Below, in pieces: positions 36,165-43,591 of a stretch of 43,591 bases of DNA (within the stretch, counting starts at the first letter, position 1; every line of letters starts with the position of its first letter). The position numbers were made by a program, and so were the translations under genes. Origin of the DNA: Sphingopyxis sp. Its GTDB lineage: Bacteria; Pseudomonadota; Alphaproteobacteria; Sphingomonadales; Sphingomonadaceae. The notes under the pieces were generated by a model, which was not told the DNA's origin, ran no database searches, and saw nothing but the letters and a program-made list of their open reading frames with translations. The stretch lies in the NCBI GenBank assembly GCA_013823985.1, contig PNNB01000059.1, positions 1 through 43,591 of the forward strand, in the 5' to 3' direction.

Positions 36165-36533
36165 TTAGCCCGCGTCTCCTTCCGGCGGTCTGAGGTCGAT
36201 GACATAGAGCTTTCGCACCGGCGTCAGATTTTCCCAGACCCCTTCAAATCCGGGCTCGATCACCAGATTGCCGTCCGGCCCAGCCTCTGCCACGCTGCCG
36301 TCGTCGCCGGTCAGGCGCACATGTCCTTCCAATATCCGGCAATATTCCCATTCGGAGTAGGATACGCGCCATGCGCCCTTGCCGCAGCTCCATTCCCCGA
36401 AATATTTCCGGCCATCCGGGGATTCATAGGCGTTGCGGGTCGCGCCGTGCGGATTGCCGTGGACAATCCGGTCGGGTGCGGGGAAAAAAGCCTCGGCTTC
36501 TGCGGTGTCGATGTGGATGCTGCGCACCGACAC
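36165..36533 (-). CDS. Cupin-domain protein (Cupin_3/DUF861 type)
   Basis: 122 residues. A small beta-barrel of the Cupin_3 type, with FGEWSCGKGAWRVSYSEWEY followed by CRILEGHVRLTGDDG and FEGVWENLTPVRKLYVI. The metal-ligand histidines of classical cupins are mostly absent from this stretch, so catalysis is uncertain; relatives are often encoded next to PuuB-like oxidases. Start is GTG, four bases after the upstream ligase stop. It probably binds a pathway intermediate or helps an enzyme of the operon. Confidence 0.82.
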   Translation of the reverse strand: MSVRSIHIDTAEAEAFFPAPDRIVHGNPHGATRNAYESPDGRKYFGEWSCGKGAWRVSYSEWEYCRILEGHVRLTGDDGSVAEAGPDGNLVIEPGFEGVWENLTPVRKLYVIDLRPPEGDAG

Positions 36534-36537
36534 AGGA

Positions 36538-37884
36538 TTATACCCGCAACAACAAATGCTCGCGTTCCCAGCTGCTCACCACCGATTGATAGTTGAACAG
36601 CTCATAATCTTTCACCGCATAGAAAATCTCGAAGAAATCCTCACCGAGCAAATTCCGCACAGGCTTACAGGCCGAAAAGCGATCCAGCGCCGCTTCCAAG
36701 GTACGCGGCAAGGTCCGCGCGCGGTTATAGGCGCTGCCGGTAATGGCCTTCGACGGAACCATGCGTTCTACCATGCCAATATAGCCGCAGACCAGCGAAG
36801 CGGCCATCGCCAGATAGGGGTTGGAATCCGCCCCCGGCAGGCGATTTTCTACGCGGCGGTTGGCCTTGTCCGAAATGGGAACGCGGAAGCCGCAGCTGCG
36901 GTTATCTTCGCCCCATTGCACGTTGATCGGTGCTGCGCTGTCGGGTCGCATCCGGCGGAAGCTGTTCACATTGGGCGCCCACAGCGGCGAGATTTGCGGC
37001 ATGAATTTCACCAGCCCCGCAATATAGCTGCGGAACAAGGCGCTATCCTTGCCATTGGCGTTCGAAAACAGGTTCTTGCCCGTTTCCGCGTCGACAACCG
37101 ATTGGTGGATATGCATCGCGCTGCCGGGTTGCCCCGCCATAGGGTTCGCCATGAAGGTCGCATAGACGCCATGCTGCTTGGCCACGGCGCGGACAACGCG
37201 CTTGAACAAAAACACTTGATCCGCAAGCTTGAGCGGATCGCCATGGATGAAATTCACCTCCAATTGCGCTGCGCCCATTTCGTGGATCATCGTATCGATA
37301 TCCAGCCCCATCAGCTCGCAATTGTCGTAAATATGGTCGATGATATCTTCATATTCGTTCATCGCCTCCAACCCGTAAGGCTGGCTTGCGGTCTCTGCGC
37401 GCCCGCTTGATCCCGTAGGCGGGACGAGCGGGAAATCGGGGTCGGTATTCTGCGAGACGAGGTAAAATTCAACCTCTGGCGCGATGATCGGTCTCCAGCC
37501 TCTGGCAGCATAGAGACCAAGCACCTTTTTCAATATGGTGCGGGGCGCCAGATCAACCTCGGTACCGTCGCCATTATAGGCATCGGCGATTACAAACGCC
37601 GTCGGCGATTTGAAACCCGGCGCGATACAAATGGTATCTGGATCGGCAATCAGGATTTTGTCGGGATCCTTATCCCAGATATCCTCGATATCTTCGGGAT
37701 AGTGCCCGTCAATCGTGCAGATAAAGACACTTCCGGGGATACGCAGCGACTTGTCGCGGACCGAGGAAAGGAATTTTTTCGCCGGCAAAACCTTGCCGCG
37801 CTGCACACCATTAATGTCGGGAACGATACATTCGACTTCGTCGATTTTATGCTCTGCGATCCAATTCGCGAGATTGACAGACAT
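36538..37884 (-). CDS. Glutamine-synthetase-like gamma-glutamyl-amine ligase (PuuA type), copy 2
   Basis: 448 residues from the ATG at 37884 (GTG at 37893 is an alternative). N-terminal VPDINGVQRGKVLPAKKF, active-site EVEFYLVSQNTDPD, GSAMHIHQSVVD, NVQWGEDNRSCGFRVP and ENRLPGADSNPYLAMAAS are typical of PuuA-like glutamine synthetases. It is the first gene of the operon and clearly diverged from copy 1, suggesting different amine substrates or a heteromeric enzyme. A 13-bp hairpin and a GC hairpin separate it from the upstream porin. Confidence 0.88.
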   Translation of the reverse strand: MSVNLANWIAEHKIDEVECIVPDINGVQRGKVLPAKKFLSSVRDKSLRIPGSVFICTIDGHYPEDIEDIWDKDPDKILIADPDTICIAPGFKSPTAFVIADAYNGDGTEVDLAPRTILKKVLGLYAARGWRPIIAPEVEFYLVSQNTDPDFPLVPPTGSSGRAETASQPYGLEAMNEYEDIIDHIYDNCELMGLDIDTMIHEMGAAQLEVNFIHGDPLKLADQVFLFKRVVRAVAKQHGVYATFMANPMAGQPGSAMHIHQSVVDAETGKNLFSNANGKDSALFRSYIAGLVKFMPQISPLWAPNVNSFRRMRPDSAAPINVQWGEDNRSCGFRVPISDKANRRVENRLPGADSNPYLAMAASLVCGYIGMVERMVPSKAITGSAYNRARTLPRTLEAALDRFSACKPVRNLLGEDFFEIFYAVKDYELFNYQSVVSSWEREHLLLRV

Positions 37885-37918
37885 TGTTTTCACCAGCTTT
37901 CTGTTCGCTGGATAAGGA

Positions 37919-37975
37919 CATGCCGGACTTGAAAGGTCAAGCCCGGCATGCAGATTTCGACGGGGGAAACCCCCG
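37919..37975. terminator. Tandem hairpins between the porin gene and the ligase operon
   Basis: CGGGGG-TTT-CCCCCG (minus strand, 37975-37961) directly follows the porin stop. Next comes CATGCCGG and CTTGA pairing with TCAAG and CCGGCATG over 13 bp with one mismatch (37919-37950). Neither has a long T run. They may attenuate read-through from porin into ligase operon or stabilise the porin mRNA. Confidence 0.6.
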
Positions 37976-37984
37976 GAAAGTTAC

Positions 37985-38704
37985 TTAAAAGAAGTAAGCG
38001 AGCGAGAAAACGACGCCTGCCGAGCTGTCTTTGAAGGCAAAGGTCGACTGACGGTCGGTGTCGACATAAGACGCGCCGAGCGTGAAGCCAGCAACGTTGG
38101 CGGTCAAGCCAAGCGACCAGTCCAGTTTCGAGCTGCCGCCGGTGAACGCACCATCTTCAAGGCCGACCGAACCAACGATCGAAATCGGCGAATCGGGCAA
38201 CGCAATTGCAGCGTTGGTTGCGACATAGATGTTGTCGGTGTTGCCGGTGTTATCCTGGCTGGGCACATAGCTCAGCTGGCCACCGATGGTTGCCGGTCCA
38301 ACAGTCGTGCCGAGTTTGCCGGTGAACTCAACATAGTTGAAGCTCGAAATGCCGGGATAGACATAATAGGTCGCACCGATGTCATAGGTTACGGTGTCGC
38401 CGCCGGAGAAACCTGCGTAGATATCAACTTCGATATCGTCGCCGGCATTCGCAGCAAGGTTCGAACCCCACACGCCGACATAAAAGCCGGACTCATGCTT
38501 TACGGTCAAAGTCGGCTGGATTGCGAAATCCTTGTCCGAAAGCGAAACGCCGCGGAAACGGTAATCCGAAACGCCAGTGATACCACCAGTGATGGTGATG
38601 GGACCGGATTCCGCTTCTTCTTCCTGCGCAAATGCAGGTGCGGAAACAGCAAGAGCGCTCATTGCAACGCTCATTGCGGCCAGTTTCAAAATCGAGTTAC
38701 GCAT
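37985..38704 (-). CDS. TorF-family putative porin
   Basis: 239 residues. A signal peptide (cleavage after APAFA, about residue 26) is followed by a repeat of beta strands typical of the TorF family: TITGGITGVSDYRFRGVSLS, then alternating strands ending in SLAYFF with a C-terminal Phe for BAM recognition. It should form a small outer-membrane barrel. AAGGGG lies 8 bases before the ATG. It stands just upstream of the amine-ligase operon on the same strand and may serve uptake for that pathway. Confidence 0.9.
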   Translation of the reverse strand: MRNSILKLAAMSVAMSALAVSAPAFAQEEEAESGPITITGGITGVSDYRFRGVSLSDKDFAIQPTLTVKHESGFYVGVWGSNLAANAGDDIEVDIYAGFSGGDTVTYDIGATYYVYPGISSFNYVEFTGKLGTTVGPATIGGQLSYVPSQDNTGNTDNIYVATNAAIALPDSPISIVGSVGLEDGAFTGGSSKLDWSLGLTANVAGFTLGASYVDTDRQSTFAFKDSSAGVVFSLAYFF

Positions 38705-39044
38705 AAAATTACCCCTTCTTTAGGTGCGCTATTAAATTAGCCGAAGACAAGGCGTACACCACCGCCACCGGCACATGCCGTCTTCTTCCCGCTAAATCTA
38801 ATGCGCGCGCTGTGGTTAATTTTTGTTTACCAGCGCCTTTATTGTGCAGGTGCACACAAACATCAATGGAACGCGCAATCAAGCAATTTTATGTCAGTGC
38901 CGTTGTCCTTTTTGACAAATGTGACAATTACATCACAGTTTTATGCCAGAAAGATGTGGGGTGGCGCTTGCGAGATAAATGCGATTCGGGCGCGTAAAAA
39001 GGGGAATTGGGAGGGGCGACCCTGACACGGGCCGCCCTTTCCTG
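38705..39044. other. Intergenic region between porin and haloperoxidase genes
   Basis: No gene is seen here. It holds the porin promoter region, a perfect palindrome TGTGCA-GG-TGCACA at 38843-38856, and GGTTAA-N6-TTTACC nearby at about 38815-38832, both possible operators. AT-rich sequence with several TTTTGACAAATGTGACA-like tracts follows. Near the right end is the hairpin noted at 39014-39037. Confidence 0.5.
39014..39037 (-). terminator. Likely terminator after the haloperoxidase gene
   Basis: On the minus strand GGGCGGCCC pairs with GGGTCGCCC (9 bp, one wobble) around loop GTGTCA, just past the stop. The T run (TTTTT, AAAAA at 38996-39000) is about 13 bases further, so it is not a textbook case. 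Confidence 0.5.
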
Positions 39045-40430
39045 TCACATGGAGCCGCCCAGGGACGTTCCGTTATTGAAAAAGGCATGGACCTCTTCAC
39101 CAATTGCCAATCCCAGAGGCACGCCGCCAACATTATCGGCCGGGTCGCGGGGCAATCCGTCGAACCGCCAGTGGACGCCCAGGAAGATACGGCTGACCGA
39201 ATTTTCCCAGATCGGTCGCACATAATTGTCAAAAGTCACCGGTGTCCGATAGCGCACCGAACCGTCGGAATCGACCGCGATGCCATCGAGTTCATCCGAA
39301 ACGAAGGTGAAACGTTCATTTGCGTCCAGCCCCGCTGGCGCGGTTTCCTCGGCGACGACTTCCGAAGTCGTGATCGGTCCGGCAGAGCTGTTAAGCGCGA
39401 GCCTTAGCGACTGGAATAAAGCGGCGCCAAATGTGGCGTGACCGGACGGATAGGCCGGAAAAGGCGGCGTAAAGGTCGAACGCCCCACAACATTGGTTTG
39501 TGGCGCACCCATCGGAGCCCAAAAAGGATCCCCGTCGGGCGCGGATTCGGCCCGGATCCCGACAACTGGCCGCCACAGGTCATAGAGATATTTATAGTAC
39601 CACGCGTCGATCCCGGCGTCCGCCATGGCGACATTGACCTGCGCGAACAATTCCGCCGTGCGGGCAATACTCAGATTTTTCCCGGCCACTATTTTCCGGG
39701 CGATCTGGTTATACAGCCGCGGCGGGACACCGAGGTTCATGACACCGTCATAGGCCCAATAGACGCCGATCCGTTCCTGCTCCGCCGTGCGGTTGCGGCG
39801 GTCTTCGGCACCAAAGGCAAGCACCTCGTCATAGTCGACCTTATAATCCGCATCGTCGAGCAGGCTGGGAAGCCCCTGCCCCGGATAAGGTGCCAGTGGC
39901 TTATGCGCATTCCCGGTAAAGCGGGCGACATTCCCCCATGCAACGCCAAGGCGGGTTTGACCCGGCGCATAAGGATCGGCCCGATGCTGCCCATAAACGG
40001 GCGACACCACTTGGGGTGAGGCCAGCATTACATCGGAACCGTCATTGACCCGCGCTGCCAGCAGCGCGTTGGCAATTTCCTCACCATAGTTGAAGCGCGC
40101 ATTGTTCGCACCGTCATAGCTATCGTCAATGAAGTCGCCATAGCGTGGATACATGGCTTTCAACGTGGTCACGGCTGCGCCTGCCACAATATCATCGACG
40201 GCGCCTGCAGGCGGAGCGGCTACTGTATGCGGAATGCCCTTTTTGTTCAGATAGGCCGCGCCCGGCAGACCGTTTTTAAAGGCAATGGCATCGTGGATCG
40301 CCAGATGGACAATCGCCATCGCCCGCGATGTGCGTATCGGCCCGGGTTGCTGGCTATTGGCATAGCCACGGGTAAAGTCACGGCGCGAACATTCAAGTAA
40401 AACGCCATTCCAGAAAAGAACAATATTCAT
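39045..40430 (-). CDS. Vanadium-dependent haloperoxidase (PAP2 superfamily), no visible signal peptide
   Basis: 461 residues. The vanadate pocket of the family is complete: Lys280 and Arg287 in KYLYDLWRP, Ser329-Gly330-His331 in AYPSGHATF, and Arg414 with acid-base His420 in SRIFLGVHWR. Such enzymes oxidise halides with H2O2 or, in relatives, act as acid phosphatases. The ATG at 40430 has GGAGGA upstream; no signal peptide is visible (N-terminus MNIVLFWNGVLLECSRRDFT), so it may be cytoplasmic or exported otherwise. It is not linked by overlap to the amine operon. Haloperoxidase or phosphatase activity cannot be told from these residues alone. Confidence 0.9.
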   Translation of the reverse strand: MNIVLFWNGVLLECSRRDFTRGYANSQQPGPIRTSRAMAIVHLAIHDAIAFKNGLPGAAYLNKKGIPHTVAAPPAGAVDDIVAGAAVTTLKAMYPRYGDFIDDSYDGANNARFNYGEEIANALLAARVNDGSDVMLASPQVVSPVYGQHRADPYAPGQTRLGVAWGNVARFTGNAHKPLAPYPGQGLPSLLDDADYKVDYDEVLAFGAEDRRNRTAEQERIGVYWAYDGVMNLGVPPRLYNQIARKIVAGKNLSIARTAELFAQVNVAMADAGIDAWYYKYLYDLWRPVVGIRAESAPDGDPFWAPMGAPQTNVVGRSTFTPPFPAYPSGHATFGAALFQSLRLALNSSAGPITTSEVVAEETAPAGLDANERFTFVSDELDGIAVDSDGSVRYRTPVTFDNYVRPIWENSVSRIFLGVHWRFDGLPRDPADNVGGVPLGLAIGEEVHAFFNNGTSLGGSM

Positions 40431-40696
40431 GATATCCTCCGAAGCGGGATCGGCAAGATAGCCACGCGCCCGCATGTCACGCGTCGCGACCCGTGATTTA
40501 AGTGAAGATATTTAATGTAGCTTATGTATAGTCTATCGCTGAAACGTTACTCGTTTGCACAGCGATGGCATGTTATTACACCCGTGATTTTACATTTCAT
40601 TGGACGTATTTATCATCAATAAAATATTAACGACATTCTACCGACAAATTTGCATTATTCACCGCTTATGACGTCCAACGGCGTGGAAGCACCAGC
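40431..40696. other. AT-rich intergenic region upstream of the haloperoxidase gene
   Basis: This holds the haloperoxidase promoter region on the minus strand and the 3' side of the lrp gene. An AACGTT core (GAAACGTTAC near 40546) resembles LacI-family half-sites but is not a full palindrome. No open frame or RNA gene was recognised. Confidence 0.4.
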
Positions 40697-41164
40697 CTAT
40701 CCAAGCAATCTTGGCGGAACCGTGCGGTTGACTACTTCGCGAAGGGCAAAAGCCGTTTCAATGCGGGCGACGCGGGGTAAGCGGGCAATTTCCTGACGGT
40801 GGATGAGTTCATAATCCTCGATCGAAGCCGCCCGCACCACCAGCAAATAGTCGTTGCGTCCGCTCATCAGATGGCAGCGGATGATCGAAGGGCTTTCGGC
40901 CACGGCTGCCTCGAACGATCCCATCGCCTCTTCGCTCTGGCTATCGAGTGTGATGGTGACCATCACCGTAGCGCCCATGCCCAATTTGCGCAGGTTCACA
41001 TCAGCACGATAGCCCCGCACAATCCCTGCATCTTCCAGCGCCTTTTGCCGCCGTGCAGCCGCGCTGGGCGACAGGCCCGCCGCATCGCCCAGTTCCTGCT
41101 GCGTGGCCCGGCCATTGGTGACCAAAGTGCGGAGTAATTTGCGGTCTGCACGATCTAGCTGCAT
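40697..41164 (-). CDS. Lrp/AsnC-family transcriptional regulator
   Basis: 155 residues. An N-terminal helix-turn-helix (TQQELGDAAGLSPSAAARRQ, about residues 21-40) followed by ALEDAGIVRGYRADV, and a C-terminal RAM/AsnC effector domain (about 65-145). Lrp-type regulators respond to amino acids. It is divergent from ald, 134 bases away, the arrangement of AldR- or Lrp-like regulators controlling alanine dehydrogenase. Alanine is the likely effector, by inference from context. Confidence 0.92.
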   Translation of the reverse strand: MQLDRADRKLLRTLVTNGRATQQELGDAAGLSPSAAARRQKALEDAGIVRGYRADVNLRKLGMGATVMVTITLDSQSEEAMGSFEAAVAESPSIIRCHLMSGRNDYLLVVRAASIEDYELIHRQEIARLPRVARIETAFALREVVNRTVPPRLLG

Positions 41165-41190
41165 ATTTTCATCGCCTATTTGTATTTTGT

Positions 41191-41205
41191 CGCAGAATTT
41201 ATGCG
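41191..41205. promoter_or_regulatory. Possible Lrp-type operator between lrp and ald
   Basis: CGCA-GAATTTA-TGCG, a 15-bp interrupted dyad with an AT-rich centre as in Lrp-family sites, lies 26 bases from the lrp start in the shared divergent promoter region. Confidence 0.4.
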
Positions 41206-41298
41206 CTCATTATCCCGATATGTCGAATCTTTGCGGATTAATCGCGGAAGGACAATGCTATTTCTCCATCATAGAGACTCAAATTCAGGAGAAGAGAA

Positions 41299-42426
41299 AT
41301 GCGCGTCGGTGTCCCCAGCGAAATCAAGGTTCATGAATATCGGGTCGGGCTGACCCCCGGTGCGGTGCGCGAATATGTTGCACGTGGCCATCAGGTTGTG
41401 GTCCAGTCAGGCGCGGGTGCCGGCATCATGGCCACCGACGATGCCTACCGCGCTGCTGGCGCCGAAATCGCCGCTACGGCTGCTGAAATCTTCGCCGGAT
41501 GCGACATGATCGTCAAAGTGAAAGAGCCCCAGCCTTCCGAATGGGTCCAATTACGTCCCGACCAGCTTCTCTTCACCTATCTCCACCTTGCGCCCGACCC
41601 CGAACAGGCAAAGGGTCTGATCGCCAGCGGATGCACCGCTATCGCCTATGAAACAGTGACCGACGACAAGGGTACGTTGCCCCTGCTCGCGCCGATGAGC
41701 GAAGTCGCAGGCCGACTCGCCATCGAAGCGGCGGGTGAGGCCATGCGCCGCAGTGAAGGCGGCGCGGGCATATTGTTGGGCGGCGTTCCCGGCGTTGCTG
41801 CTGGACGCGTGTGCGTCATTGGCGGCGGCGTGGTCGGAACGCATGCCGCACGGATGGCCGTCGGTCTGGGCGCCGAAGTCACCATCGTCGACCGTTCCAT
41901 TCCCCGCCTGCGTGAGCTGGACGAACTTTTCCAGGGCCGTGTGCGTACCCGCTATTCGACATTGGAAACCATCGACCATGAAATCAGCATCGCCGACGCC
42001 GTCATCGGCGCGGTTCTGATCCCTGGCGCCAGCGCGCCGAAGCTTGTTACCCGTGCCATGTTGAAACATATGAAGCCGGGTTCGGTGCTGGTCGATGTCG
42101 CTATCGACCAGGGCGGTTGCTTCGAAACATCGAAGCCCACCACCCATGCCGAACCGACCTATGTCGTCGACGGCATCATCCATTATTGCGTCGCCAACAT
42201 GCCCGGCGCTGTCCCGCAAACCAGCGCTGCGGCCCTGAACAACGCCACTTTGCCCTATGGCCTTGCCCTGGCGGAAAAGGGTGTTGGTGCACTGCATGCG
42301 CTTTCGGAAACCGGGCGCGGCCTGCTCGCCGGGCTGAACGTCCATAAGGGCAAGGTGACCAGCAAGGCTGTTGCCGATAGCCTCGGACTTGAATTTGTCG
42401 CACCGGAATCCGCGCTCGCCGCGTGA
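41299..42426 (+). CDS. ald: Alanine dehydrogenase
   Basis: 375 residues, standard length. It interconverts alanine and pyruvate with NAD. The N-terminal pyruvate-site motifs (MRVGVPSEIKVHEYRVGLTP, KVKEPQPSEW with the catalytic Lys, FTYLHLA with the catalytic His), the NAD fold CVIGGGVVGTHAARMAVGLG, the DVAIDQGGCFETS loop and the late NMPGAVPQTS are present. AGGAGAAG lies close upstream of the ATG. Divergent Lrp-type regulator suggests induction by alanine; the LacI-family gene follows directly. Confidence 0.96.
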   Translation: MRVGVPSEIKVHEYRVGLTPGAVREYVARGHQVVVQSGAGAGIMATDDAYRAAGAEIAATAAEIFAGCDMIVKVKEPQPSEWVQLRPDQLLFTYLHLAPDPEQAKGLIASGCTAIAYETVTDDKGTLPLLAPMSEVAGRLAIEAAGEAMRRSEGGAGILLGGVPGVAAGRVCVIGGGVVGTHAARMAVGLGAEVTIVDRSIPRLRELDELFQGRVRTRYSTLETIDHEISIADAVIGAVLIPGASAPKLVTRAMLKHMKPGSVLVDVAIDQGGCFETSKPTTHAEPTYVVDGIIHYCVANMPGAVPQTSAAALNNATLPYGLALAEKGVGALHALSETGRGLLAGLNVHKGKVTSKAVADSLGLEFVAPESALAA

Positions 42427-42458
42427 CTCCGGCGCGCGGTGGTGCTAACCGGCGCGGC

Positions 42459-43475
42459 ATGGGCAAAGAGGGGCGGATTACAGCGCATCAGATCGCAGCG
42501 ATGCTGGGGGTTTCGCAACCCACGGTGTCGCGCGCGCTGCGTGGCGATAAAAAGGTCAACGAAGATACGCGTGCGCGGATTGTGGCGTTGGCGAATGAAC
42601 TCAATTATTCCGTCGACCACAATGCGCTCCGCCTGCGCACGCAGCAGACTTATTCCATAGCCCTCGTCATCCTGAGCCGCCGGGGGGAGAATAAGGCGAA
42701 CATCAACCCCTTCTATCTCTCGCTGCTCGGCTGCATCGCCGCGTCCGCGTCGGAACGGGGCTATAATTTGATCGTGTCCTTTCAGGATTCCCCTGCCAAC
42801 TTCTTCGCCAATTACACCGGCAGCCGCCAATCGGACGGTCTGATTGTCATCGGCAGCGGCCAAAATGTCGAAGGCTGGCAGTTTTTCGGCGAATATGCCC
42901 GCCACAACACACCCATGATCTGCTGGGGTGCCAGCAAGGAAGATCTGGTGTCCATCAAGAGCGACAACGCCATGGGCACAAGGCTCGCGCTTGACCATTT
43001 GCGCGCCAAGGAATGCCGGAACATCGCCTATATCGGCCCAATGAACAGCGAACAGCCCCAGTTTCAGGACCGCATCAACACCTATATGGCCATGACGCAG
43101 GAACTCGGCCTTCCCATCATCTGCCCCACCCTACCCGAAAATGCGGTGCGGGAGGATCAGGGCTATGCCGCGGTCAAGGCGCTCCTGCGCGACAAGACCA
43201 GCTTTGACGGCCTGTTTTGTGCCAATGATTTCATCGCGCTCGGCGCGCTGCGCGCGCTGGATGAAGCGGACATTGCCGTGGGCAAGGATGTCCGGGTGAT
43301 CGGCTTCGACGGCATAGCCACCGGCGCCTACGCCCAGCCTCCGCTGACCACCATCGAGCAGGACTATTATAAAGCCGGCGAAATGCTGGTCGAAGCCCTG
43401 ATCGCACTGTTTAAAGGCGACACGCCGGACACGACTCCGGTGCCGGTGCGGCTTCTGGTGCGGGAAAGTGCCTGA
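42459..43475 (+). CDS. LacI-family transcriptional regulator
   Basis: 338 residues. The N-terminal helix-turn-helix ITAHQIAAMLGVSQPTVSRA then LRGDKKVNEDTR is a clear LacI DNA-binding domain, and the rest is a periplasmic-binding-protein-like effector domain ending in VGKDVRVIGFDGIATGAYAQ and TTIEQDYYKAGEM. It likely binds a sugar or sugar-like ligand. The ATG at 42459 puts the helix-turn-helix at the usual position; a GTG at 42423 overlapping the ald stop as GTGA would add 12 residues and suggest translational coupling. Neither has a strong ribosome-binding site. Target genes are not evident here. Confidence 0.9.
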   Translation: MGKEGRITAHQIAAMLGVSQPTVSRALRGDKKVNEDTRARIVALANELNYSVDHNALRLRTQQTYSIALVILSRRGENKANINPFYLSLLGCIAASASERGYNLIVSFQDSPANFFANYTGSRQSDGLIVIGSGQNVEGWQFFGEYARHNTPMICWGASKEDLVSIKSDNAMGTRLALDHLRAKECRNIAYIGPMNSEQPQFQDRINTYMAMTQELGLPIICPTLPENAVREDQGYAAVKALLRDKTSFDGLFCANDFIALGALRALDEADIAVGKDVRVIGFDGIATGAYAQPPLTTIEQDYYKAGEMLVEALIALFKGDTPDTTPVPVRLLVRESA

Positions 43476-43558
43476 GGACGGGTTGCGGGATTTTTATTGA
43501 ATCAACAGCGGGCACGGCCAACGAAATACAGCCATTGCGTTCATCGAGAGTAGGAAAA

Positions 43559-43591
43559 TGGTGGACAGGGCTGGATTCGAACCAGCGTACG
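43559..43591 (-). tRNA. tRNA 3' part (T arm and acceptor), probably tRNA-Tyr, cut by window end
   Basis: The minus strand reads GCTGG-TTCGAAT-CCAGC (T arm), CCTGTCC (acceptor 3' strand), discriminator A and encoded CCA. The preceding GTAC and this acceptor sequence resemble alphaproteobacterial tRNA-Tyr, but the anticodon lies outside the window, so the identity is tentative. Confidence 0.85.

Overview
The window looks like a chromosomal stretch from an alphaproteobacterium, most likely a sphingomonad (order Sphingomonadales). Pointers are the gene order rpsB-tsf-pyrH-frr-uppS-cdsA-dxr-rseP-bamA-skp-fabZ, a TorF-type putative porin, small cysteine-containing secreted proteins, an alphaproteobacterial LexA box (GAAC-N7-GAAC), and a tRNA-His that keeps the classical G-1:C73 pair. 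That pair is lost in the Rhizobiales/Rhodobacterales/Caulobacterales group. There is no integrase, transposase, phage gene or CRISPR array; nearly everything is core or stable accessory chromosome.

Layout. 1-5.6 kb: branched-chain amino acid synthesis (end of ilvB, ilvN, ilvC; leuA on the other strand) with a YceI-like periplasmic protein and a nitronate monooxygenase between. leuA is preceded by a Leu-rich leader peptide and mutually exclusive hairpins, a transcription attenuator. 5.6-13.5 kb: kup potassium uptake, then a tightly overlapped cytochrome c maturation operon (ccmC-D-E-F-G-H and a TPR gene; no ccmA or ccmB here) and a leucine-type dehydrogenase. 13.6-25.2 kb: tRNA-His, rpmE, then the envelope and translation run from fabZ back to rpsB, all on the minus strand.

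25.2-31.7 kb: a small secreted protein, a small single-span membrane protein behind a LexA box, HU, Lon, YbaB, DnaX and the SRP RNA gene. 31.8-38.7 kb: a PilZ protein, then a five-gene minus-strand operon with two glutamine-synthetase-like ligases, a cupin, a PuuB-like FAD amine oxidase and a class III aminotransferase, headed by a TorF-like porin. 39.0-43.6 kb: a vanadium-dependent haloperoxidase with no visible signal peptide, a divergent lrp/ald pair, a LacI-family regulator overlapping or abutting ald, and the 3' part of a tRNA cut by the window end.

The most interesting items are the SOS-controlled small membrane protein (candidate damage-induced division inhibitor), the two-ligase gamma-glutamyl-amine operon lacking the usual aldehyde dehydrogenase and hydrolase genes, the leu attenuator, and the haloperoxidase. 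Functions are read from motifs and family knowledge; no database search was run.
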